Source: Bolinopsis microptera
Lineage: Eukaryota; Ctenophora; Tentaculata; Lobata; Bolinopsidae
DNA length: 64,000 nucleotides
Reading direction: 5' to 3'
Assembly (NCBI RefSeq): GCF_026151205.1
Contig: NC_087078.1
Location: forward strand, 8,882,675 to 8,946,674
Part shown: piece after piece, positions 34,057-46,000 of the stretch
Layout: each line of letters starts with the position of its first letter
How positions within the stretch are numbered: the stretch's first letter is position 1
Notes under the pieces: generated by a model
What the model saw: only the letters and a program-made list of their open reading frames with translations
Database searches by the model: none
Told to the model about the DNA's origin: nothing
Program-made: the position numbers and the translations under genes

Positions 34057-37000
34057 ATGCAAGGAAGTATGTCACTGTTATCAGACTTATCAATGGAAGC
34101 GTCAGTAGACCCGGTGATACTGACTGCATCATCAGCGTCATTAACCAGTCACACCAATGTAAGTACTATAGTAGTTATATAAATACATAGTATTATACTA
34201 TAATATACTGTAGTTATTTTTGATCACTTAGCCTATCCTGGTTGACAAATATATTTTATTGAACTCTTGAGTCTCAATAATAAAATAATAGGGTGTTTAT
34301 TCTGGTGGTGAGGCATATTTTATTAACCAAAAATATACCTGACCTCGGCCTTTCAAAAAGAATCCAAATCTATAACCTTACTGTATGAATGAACTATTAA
34401 TGTATACATATTACATAGTCTGAGTTCTGATATTGAATTTTTCATGCTGATAATTAATATTGCTACCTTATCAGGACATTGATGATAGTTACTATGGAGA
34501 TCTCACTCTTGACCCTCCAGCCACTGCTTCTCTAGAACAGGTATCAGCTTCTTCACTTCTCTACTATTGTCGTATTATTATTTGTTGTAATATAATGGAC
34601 TCAGCTCCATAATAGATCTGGATAAGGGTTAAATGTTTTGACACGTGACAGTGATGTGTATACTTGTAGATGCTGGATAACTCTATAATCTATATCCCCA
34701 GGTGAGAACGGACCTGTACAAAGCTAATGCAGGGTGTCAGCTCCGGGGGCTCTGGGAGTATTCTAGCTGGATATCTGAGCAACTAGTCCACCTTCCCAAA
34801 ACTAACAAGGCACAAATACCTGATAACACGTGGAACTCAGATTACGATCTTATCATGTTTGCTTTGCAACTCATGCACACCCAGGTAGGAAACTAGTTAC
34901 TAAGTAACGTGGTTACCTGGCCTAGTAACCTAGTAACCTGGTAACATAGTTGCCTAGTAACCTAGTGCACCCCCAAGATTAAACTTTAGATATTTACGTA
35001 TCATTTGATGTGATTTTATTTGTCATGGAACATGAACTTCAGAATGTAACCAATAACTAGAAATAATATAACTGTTCACAAATTGCAGGAGTATGCAATA
35101 ATCTAACTGCTCGCAAATTGCAGGTGTATGCAATAATCTAACTGCTCACAAATTGCAGGAGTATGCAATAATCTAATTGCTCGCAAATTGCAGGAGTATG
35201 CAATAATCTAACTGCTCACAAATTGCAGGAGTATGCAATAATTTAACTGCTCGTAAATTGCAGGAGTATGCAATAATGTAACTGTTCACAAATTGCAGGA
35301 GTATGCAATAATCTAACTGCTCGCAAATTGCAGGAGTATGCAATAATTTAACTGTTCACAAATTGCAGGAGTATGCAATAATCTAACTGCTCGCAAATTG
35401 CAGGAGTATGCAATAATGTAACTGTTCACAAATTGCAGGAGTGTGCAATAATGGGGTGGTACCTACCACGTCCGTCTATGTCCGCTTGTCTCATAGAATC
35501 CAAAAAGGACAGGACACTGGACAGGACAGGACATAGGTGGACACAGGTGGAAATTGGCGGACAAAAGTGGACATTAGCGGACAAAAATGGACAACAAAAT
35601 TAGTATAGCTATTTTTTAAAAATTTTGTTAAATTTTAGAATTTTGTTAAATTTTGTTAAATTTTGTTAAATTTTGATAAATTTTGTTAAATATTGTAAAA
35701 TTTTGCTAAAATCTGCTAATGAGGCAGGGTGATACAAAAAGTTTTATGTGGTTCACCCTATAGATCCTGTTTTAAATGTATTTTGAGGTGCGAAGTGAGA
35801 TGTCAAGATACAAGATCTAGAAATACATGTGCTACATCGGTATCACGTGATCTACAAACACATGGAGCGGTTCTGCGCTTGACAGGGCTGTTCAGCTGTT
35901 GGCAAGCAGCCACTGTCTGGACTCTGGAACAGTGATTATCACCGTCTGAGTCACTGTCTAGAGTCCAGTATGGAGCCACGTGACCTTGATATCCCGTATC
36001 AGTCGGTTGAGCCAGAGAGGCGTGACGAATGAACAATCACAATGCTGGTAGAAGAGGTATCAAGTTCAGGATCAAGTCAGGGGTGTAGGAAGCGGGCATT
36101 GCCTCCCCCCCCCCCCCCCACCATTAAATCTGGACAAGGGGCAAAAAAGGGCCAACTTTTTATTTAGGTTTCTAAAAATTTAGGGCAAAAAAACTCGGAC
36201 CGAAGATTTTGTAAAGTGGTTTTCAGAAAAACTTTGCAAATTTTTCAAAGTTCCTCTGAAAACCACCTTTCTCCACATTTCATGCTACCCTGTTCATTAT
36301 TAGCCGAAAATATTGTGTCAAAATCATGTGCGAAAAATCCTCATAATGTTTGTCCGTTAATGTCCACCAATGTCCGTCAATGTCCGCTAATGTCCCAAAA
36401 ACATGTTCGCTTGTCTCATAGAATCCAAAAAAGACAGGACTTAGGCGGACATGTCCCCCCCCCCCCCCCCCCCCCATAATCTAACTGCTCACAAATTGCA
36501 GGAGTATGCAATAATTTAACTGCTCACAAATTGCAGGAGTATGCAAGAGCAGTAGCTACACTGAAAGACACTGAAACACAGAATGGTCGCTTCCTTTTTT
36601 ACTACTGCAAATACCTGAGCGGCGAAAAGTCTAGGATTGACAAGGTATAGTACTGTAGTATATACAAGGTATATAAGGTGTATATAGTATATACTATATA
36701 TATAATGTACAATGTAATGATGTTTCTTTTGGAGAAATCCAGTTTCAAGAGTGCTCTACCCGGGAGGGGAGCATTGTACAATGAAAACAACGATTCTACA
36801 AACTCAAAGTTTCATGCAAATGCAATCATTTCTGACACTGATGATTGCATTTGCATGAAACTTTGAGTTTGTAGAATCGTTGTTTTCATTGTAATGTACA
36901 ATGTATATACACAGGTTAAGAAAACTGTTCAACGTTTCAATGTAATTACATTATTTCCGATTCATTTTCTCACATTATTTCTTTGGTCGCATGTATCCGG

Positions 37001-40000
37001 AATTATCTGGTATTTTTATCAGAAACATCACAAAAATGTGACTCCAGATATACAGCTTCCAGTACCTTGGTGGTGACTCGTGTCACTCACACTGACCTCA
37101 CTGATCGGTTGCTGGTTAAAATTTCAGTCAAAACCGCGAAATTTCGGTCAAGAGGAGTAGGGACGGCAGAAAAGCTCCTCTTCAAAAATCTTCCAAAATC
37201 TCTCTTTATATTGTGATGATTTTCCGTTTATCAAAGCTTTCTTTGGGAATAGAACTTTGAGTACCTCAATGGTGTCTTGTGCTATCCTCACTGACCTTGT
37301 AAGATGGTCATTCAAGAAAAATTCGGTCAAAACAGTGAAATTTGGGTCGCGGAAAGCTGGTAGGACATTTTCAAAAAATTTTTTCCATTTAAGCTTTCTC
37401 GGATATACAGCTTCCAGTATGTTGATGGCGACTTTTCTTGTATCTCAAAAGGGCACGGGCAGTTGAAAGGGTTGAAACCAACCAGACACGGTGTATTTAG
37501 GAATGCTCATTCCGAATCACCCTACAAATTCTAAAACGGTTAGGTATTATAGATTGGGGCAAGCTTGCCACAAATTTGGACAGTTCTAGTAAAAACCTCT
37601 AATATTATTGGTTCATAGCAACTATTTTAATCATTATATTACCTTAATTCCCAAAAATTTGGGCGACAAAAAATTTGAGCGGGCCTCTCGCCCAAATTTT
37701 TTGCAGACCAAATTAATTGCATAAATCTTTTCCGTCTGCTAAATTTTTTGCTAACCAAAATTTTGGCATTTGGCCTGTGGCCCTGAAATCTATAGAAAGA
37801 TGGCTTTTTCTTCATATCCAAGTGAAATAATATTTGAAATTTTAGTTTTCTAATCTGTCATTCATGGCTTGACCAAGTAAAAAGGCTTATATTTTAAATG
37901 AATAGAAATAACTGGAATAGCTAACAGCTACTAATAAAACAAATGGCTAGAGGTACGGATAGCTAGAGATTTAAACAAGATCTGCAAATGGATTATCATC
38001 CACCGTAAAGTCTGATCTACAAGCATCAGTTATACCTGACTTCTCAAAGCCTTTCCTTATGTCATCTGGCCTCCCTTTTAAATATACAAAAAGTTCGTTG
38101 ATCCAACGAGCGTGTACTTCACAGATCACTGTCAAGCGGGTATCAATTTTCACATTGTCTGATGAAACTCCTCCATTGAGCTGACACACTATGTTTTTCG
38201 CGTACCAATCTTCGTACTTATTGCGCATGAATTTCTTAGCCAGTCCATTGATAGATATGTCCAGGGGCTGTAGATGATGGGTCATATTAGCTGGAACTTT
38301 CTGTAGGATGCAGTTGTTGGCTGTCATCAGATCTTTTAGTGTCTGTGTATGTTGGTCTTGAAACACATCCGATATCAGTAGCGCTTTCTGCTCAGGGTTG
38401 TTGATGGAGGCTCGAACTGATTCTATGTGGGGAAGAAGGATTTTCTCAAAGAACTGGACACTGGTCAAACCTTTCGACCATCTGGTGAGGCGTCATAATG
38501 ATAATTGTATGTGAAAGGGGTATGATAAGATATGCTGAGTGTAAGTAGACTAAACTATCTGATTGAGAGACTAAATATCACTATTGTATATCTATCATTT
38601 TGTACTGTGCCATCATCACTGTATTTTTTAGTAGTTACTGGGCAGATCGTAAATTTCATAATGTGAAACAACTCAGACTACCACCTACTTAAAATTGAAA
38701 GCAAAATGACTGGAATAATAAGGAATAATAATGAACTAAGGCAAATATCTAACTTACATTTTAGTGGAAAATCGTTCATTCTTCGAAGAATTTGTGCCCA
38801 AATTTTCGGTCGCCCAAATGAGTTCAAATTTTCTGCCCAAATTTTTCGGGCTCAAATAAATTGTGCTCAATATAATGGCACACAAATTTTTGGGAACTAA
38901 GGTATACCAAATACGTATATATACTGATCCACTCTTAAACGGTCAGATACAGGACACAGGTGGGGCAAGTGGGCCACAAATGGGGGGCAAGTTATTTAAG
39001 TAATTACAAGATTCACATTCGACTCAAAAACCGAGAAAACATCCCCTGGACCCCCTGGGAGGCATCATGTAGCCGGTGGGCCCGACATGATACGACATAT
39101 CTTGACACGTCGGGGTTTGTCGGGATTTGTCAGGGTTCGTCGGGTTTGTCGGGGTTTGTCGGGGTTTGTCAGGGTTTGACGGGGTTTGATGGGGTTTCCG
39201 GTTTGTCGAGCCTGGAGGCTTTTTTTTTTTTTTTTTTTTTTTTGAGTCTCCCAACAAAAAGCCGAGACGGAGTCATCAAGCTTTACGTGGAAAAACACTA
39301 TACAAGAAGGCCTCATGTAGCCGGTGGGCCCGAGGCAAAACCCCTCGACAAACCCCGTTTGTCGGGATATGTCGGGGTTTGTCGGGGTTTGTCGGGGTTT
39401 GTCGGGGTTTGTCGAGCCTGGAGGCTACATGATGCCTCCTGGGTAAAGGGTCTACTAAACATGGGAGAGCACGTTTCCTTGATTTGTGTAGTGGATTTGT
39501 AGTGAATTTCACAGGTGTAGTGGATTTGTGTTCCGGGATAGGTGGAACATGTTTCGGTGGTTAAATAGGTAGTACGTGACCCAAACGATCATAAAAACCG
39601 AGTTTCGACCTCTTGACCCACTCAGGCCACTCCCAGGGGCCACGCCCATCCCAAAATTACTGAAATCCAGGTAAAATCAAGACCGAAAATCTTTACCCCC
39701 GTAGTGCATTTATGTTCCGGGGTAGGTGGAACATGTTTTGGTAGTCAAATAGTTAGTACCTGTCCCAAACCATCAGAAAAACCGAGTTTCGACCTCTTGA
39801 CCCACTCAGGCCAGTCCCAGGGGCCACGCCCATCCCAAAATTACTCAGATCCAGGTAAAATCAATACCGAAAATCTTTACCCCCGTCTAAGTTTTATTTC
39901 ATCAATTTATTTAAGGATTCAAAATAATAAAAGTACATATCACTTAAAATTTCTTAACATAGTGCACGTCACAATTATACATCTACGAACTTCAAAATGT

Positions 40001-43000
40001 GTCATATATTTCTTGGTTGAAACATTTACAACTTAAACATTTGCGTAATTTTGTTGGTGAATGAATAAATAATAGAGACCAATCAGTATTTTAATCAAGC
40101 TGTCTTTTCAATATGGTTCGTGTTCGTTAATTATAGTATCTTTGTTTCACACAATAGAGCATAAGTTTTGTGGTTTATCCACTGGGCTTAGAGTTTGTGT
40201 TTAAGCTACCAAATTTTATTATTATTTTTATTATTGCAATTTTCCAAGATAATGTAGGAATTTAATAATTCCAACATAAGCTGAATATGGATCAGGTATT
40301 TGGGCAACATTATGCATCTGTAAATATTTTACCACTATATAGCTGTGAGCACATAAGATACAATTATATGTTCCTCAAATTAAACATTATGTTTTATTTG
40401 GCTGCTTTAATATTGTTGAAAGGAAACGGCAATAATCATGGAAAATTGAAGTAGTCATAACATTGGTTGAAATAATCATTATTTTTAAATATACGAAGGT
40501 AATTATCCCATGCTTGAGTACTTAGTTGTTAAATAGCGGAGTAAATTTGCATACCATTTGACATAAATCATTCTGCGGAAAAGCATAAAAGTATAAAAGA
40601 AATTCCAAATAAATATTTCAAAATCGATACGTTATTTGATGTTAACACCTTCCCAAGGCCGCCACAAAAGCGTGTCGCCATTTCAAATGCTGGACTCGTT
40701 AACATTCCACTGGTATCTCGATAAGGGACAAACGTATCGTATATTTAAAATTTAATTCTGTGCTGATTTAAAACGAATAATATTTCGGGTAGCATTGCTC
40801 ACAATTTTGCGGAATAACAGCGGACATTGATTTACACAAATATCCTCGTAATCAGAAGGTTTCATAGATGTTCTGGTGAACAGATCTCTAGTTATACCAC
40901 CTTCACTTTTACCTGCAACAAGAAGGTACTCCAAGTCGGTGTTCTTAACTCCCAGATGTTTGACAGTCAGCTCCTCCAGGAACTCAGCACCCGGAACAGG
41001 TGTCACAGAGCAGATATAGGTGATGGTAGAGATCATATCTCCCGGATTAACCTTGTTGATGTTCTCCTGGCAGGCGTAGTTTTCGTACAAGACTTCCCCT
41101 AAATCCAGTTCAGAGTTGCTGACCATGGCAGCTATAACAGCCGGTCCTGGCACCAGGATCTCCGTGGTGGAATACCGTGTGACATTGTGGTGATGAGGGT
41201 TCGTCACCTTGAACAGGTTGCAGATCGAGCTCGTTTCAGTTCTTCCAAATGTTTTAACATCCGTGTGGAGCACAACTTCACCTGGATTAAGGACTGGAGA
41301 TGTTGAACTTAAAGGTAGATTCCCTGGACTTGAAAAATGACCAAGGATCATTTCTCGCCATGACGTTGCCGGTTTTACGTTCTCGTCGCCTAGTGTAGAT
41401 ATTCCGGTTTCATTAACAATAGCTAGCGGAGGGAACATAGACTTCTTATCCACACTAAAAATCCTAACATTATCCTGATTAACCAGCTCGTGAGTGGAGT
41501 CCACAATAGTGAACCTCGCCTCACCTTCGTGTCCTGTAATCTGCCTGGCACCCTGAACCGTAACCACAGACCTCACAGTATCTCCCACCAGCAGGGGCCT
41601 GTGTTGTTCCACGTTGTAACATCCCAGGTGTACTCGTGCTGATTGAGTGAACTGGGAAACGCTCAGGGCTAGAGATAGCATGTTAGCTAGCAGGAAGGGT
41701 AGTGGGCAGGATGGGAGACCCAGAGAAGACGCAACAGGGGAACTGGTTAGTAGTCTGGAAGTGGTGAGGAAGGAAGATTGCCACAGAACGCTGTGAGACT
41801 CAGTTATAGTCAGTTCCAGATTGGTTCTGATAACTTCACCTATACGCACTGCGGTCTCGAGTCCCTTCTTCCGTAAGATTAGAATCGGAATATTTTTGGA
41901 GTGATCTTGTCGATCTTTCTCTCGGCATCGAGATTCATAGGCTAGAATATGATCAGATTTAGCTCGATGTGGAGGACCAGCAGCCAGTCTGCTCTTTTGT
42001 ACGTCCATCTGTAAACAGTGCATAGCCGACATCTCATCCCCACCCGTTTCTGCAATCTTAGTTGCTGTTCTGAGTTGGCAAATGGATGGTCTGAACATGT
42101 TGTTGGCTTGCTGGACTTGAGAGAGTGTGAGGACACCTGCCCCATTGAACCCTAACTCCTTCATCGTAGTAAAGTGTTTCTCTGCTCGGACATAATCGTC
42201 AATGTGCAGACAGGTCCCTGCCACCGCTGTGAGGTTCGCTGATCTGGATGCTAGTACCACTTGAGTCAGGAGTGAGTGACCAGTAGCAGAATTTTCCTCG
42301 CACTGAACCTCCGTCGTGAAATCTGCTGAACCTGATGCTAAGGCTCGGTTCCTGGCTGACGCATGCGCTATATCTCTTACCTCAGCCAAGCCGGTGAGAG
42401 ACTCTACTATTGGCACAAGCTTGACAGACATATGTGTTAATCCGTTCAAAGCCTCCTGATTAGAAATCAGACATTCGACCATTTTGAGGAAGTCGACGTT
42501 ACATTTCGGAAGCATAAAAGAAACTCCAGCGAATGTAAGCATCTCAATATCACTTCTCATATGTGAGTGGCGCTTCGGCTCGTTTATTCTGACTACCACA
42601 TCCCGTCCTTGAAACAAGCCCTCGTTTAGTACAGTCTTATACAAGTGTCTCACTTCATTCTTCTTAGCCATAGGAACTGAATCCTCCATGTCCAGAACTA
42701 TAACATCCGCCCTCGAGACGCTTGCTTTCTTTAGCCCTGACAGAGATTTAGGGGCGAACAACCAGGACCGGTGTACGGATGTAGAGAAGAGTGCTGAGTT
42801 AGTTGGTATTATCACGTGTTCTGACATACGCTGGGATCTGGTTCTTGTGGAGAGTAACAGCTGGAGAAGAACTGCTTTCCTCGCACTCCATATCCGCCCC
42901 AGCATCATTATATTTTAATTTTGATTGGGCTGAAACTTGAAGAGGGTTAAACGTATAAACACGGGCATATTGATTTTATAGTAATATATAATATATATTA

Positions 43001-46000
43001 TATTATAATATACAGGGTGGCCCAAAAGTAACTGCCCACACGCAACCCTTTAATAACTCACGTAATTCTTCTTAGAATTGCACAGAAATTTCAGAGATTA
43101 TAGATATGAGTCAAACTAGTAGATTTCCTAAGAGTTTCGTCAAACTTAATTAATTACAGTGGGTGTGGCACGCCTTTCCCTCTTTTTCGCTATTGTCACC
43201 ATAACGTGAGAATGCTTTCAGCTAGGAACTTCAAAGTTTCTACTAGACACATTTGGTTTGATAATTGAAGTGCTTTCCCAAAATTTCAAGTTGGTTGTTC
43301 ATAATTTAACCGAGTTATGACACTTTTAAAATATTGCAGATACGTGATCTCGGCACTTAATCAGTGATTTCGTCACCCAATCAGTAATCTCATCGGGAGC
43401 TATTCGCTAGCGAGCAACAATGAGACGCATTAAGCGGTAACGAGCATGTTGGTGGATGACGATCTGAACACTTTGAGTGAATATTGATAGTGACGTTCCT
43501 TAAAACCGAAGAAATTTGCGTTATAGCGCTTCGGTTGCTGTCCTATAAGCAGTCTTCAACCAATCAGGGCATTGATTGAGTGAAGATATCACTGATGAAG
43601 TGCTGGATCACGTATTTGCAAGATCTTAAAAGGGTCATAACTCGTTTAAATTGTGAACAACCAACTTGAAATTTTTGGAAAGCACTTCAATTATCAAACC
43701 AAATGTGTCTAGAAACTTTGAAGTTCCTAGCTGAATCAACACAAAATAATGATAATAATACAGTAGACTGGTAGAGGCAGGCGTAAGCCACGTAGCTGGC
43801 ATGAACTATTACTAATAATAATAATAATAACAATATTATATATTTATTTGTATAATTTGTGATTGTTTCTCCCGGTTTTCTTCCCTTGCGTAGCAAGCCC
43901 TGTCTCTTGTAAAAACAACCTCGAAAGATTTGTAGATACACATAGTCTCTACACCTTTACCCTCTGGTCCCTAGGGTCAGCTGATCCCGGGCCAGAGGAA
44001 AACTACCGACTGCCAAGGTTTGACGCCTAGGCAGTCGAGACCTCTTATTGAGACCCTTTATAATAACAAAGTATTTATATCCCGCTCATATTAGCAACTA
44101 GTAACCAAGAATGGTACTAGCTACTAATGTCAGAGCGGCTATAAAAACTATAATGGTACATGTTTTGATAGTCTGATTATTTACTTTGGATAATGGGCAA
44201 CCGGTCCCCAGACTGGGTAGTTTGGACTTTTGAAATGCAAATATAAATCGAATCAGTTTACCTAGTTACTGTTCAGGTTATAAACTATTATATGGACAGC
44301 GCAACCTCGTTAAGGGGTCATTCGCATATTACGTAAGCAACAAAGTAATCCATCGTCAGCGTTATAATGGATGATAAACTAACATGGGGTAAGCATATAG
44401 CAGTTGTTAGATCAAAAATGATGCGGTATGTAGGAATTATGTATAAAATAAAACGTCACCTATCGATTCAAATAAGGCTACAGATATATCAAAGTTTTGT
44501 TCAATCGCATTTAAACTTCTGTTCAATTGTATGGGGGTTTGCAGCAAAAAATCACATTGAATCACTCTTCTCACGACAAAAACAGGGTATCAGGGCAGTA
44601 ATGCCAGGTCACATTAATTACTTTTACAAAGACGGTCGACTGCCAGAACACACAAAACAATTTTTCAATAACAATGGTATACTCACGGTGCACAGTGTTA
44701 TTGTAAAAAACACACTAATTCTCATGCACCGAATCAAACATTTCCGTAGCTCAGTCCCTCAACAAATCTGTATGACTATCCCAGAAAATGCACCCACTGC
44801 AAACTCAGATCACGTGACTGCAGCTTCCTGGTTAGCCGAGTACAACACCACACATTTCAGATCTTCGATGTTCTTCAAAGGACCTCTACTCTCAATTTAT
44901 GCTGTAAATGCAAATGTAAGCACCCTACCCACACTTTTTTCCATAAACCTTTTTAAGTCGGCTACAAAACGCATGCTCTTGAACCTGCAGAGTGAAAATG
45001 ACGATGACACGTGGCCCAGTTTCTTATTACATAATATTCCAGGTCTACAAGAAGGTCACAACGTGTCTGAAATTTACTGGACACAACGGTCATATTAGTT
45101 TAGCGAATTAGTTAATTAGTTAATTAGTTAATTAGTTAATTAGTTAATTAGTTAATTAGTTAATTAGTTAATTAGTTAATTAGTTAATTAGTTAATTAGT
45201 TAATTAGTTAATTAGTAAATCAGTTATTAGTCATATGGTTATTATTAAGTACTATATATTATATGATATTACAAAAATAAACTATGAATATATATTCGCA
45301 CACAAAAAAACCAGAACAAACTGATCACAGACTAGCGGCAATGGATTAGAGCAACCCAAACAGACACCAACGCGAGGAAGTTCAAACGAGTTCAGGCATT
45401 GGCATTGAGAATGATGTCTGGTGCCATGCCTAGTACTCCCTTCATCGCACTGAACCACCTCACTAACACTCCAGATATCATACTTTTCCTGAGAGGTGAA
45501 GCAGCAAAGGGCACAGCCAGGCTTCAAGCTTATGGAAGCCTAACCCTCGAAACTATCGCCCCCAGAAAAGGTACCATCACAACTCACACCACTATCAACA
45601 AACAATTCATGGTAGATCTCAACATACCACCCAAAGCAGAGAGAGACCTATCTATACCAACCATGATGCTTGAACGACGCTTCACGGTCACCACTCCTGG
45701 AGCTGACAACATTGGATATAGAGGCTCACTCCAAAACACCATCGACAACATCCCCAGTGAAACCATCACCTGCTACACAGACGGGTCACGCACAGACTCA
45801 GGTAGCGGGGCTGGTTATATTATCACCACAGACAACAACAACACTACACTAGATGAAAGATCATTCAAGCTTCCCGATTATTGCACTGTTTATCAAACAG
45901 AACTCACTGCCATCATCGAGGCTTGTAAATATCTATCAACTTATACAAACACACACATCATCATATGGTCAGACAGTCTCTCCTCTATTCAAGCCATATC

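Noticed and set aside
38960-39502. 180-codon plus-strand frame
   Set aside because: It is made of gtcggggttt repeats and a poly-T tract (poly-Phe run); repeat artefact.
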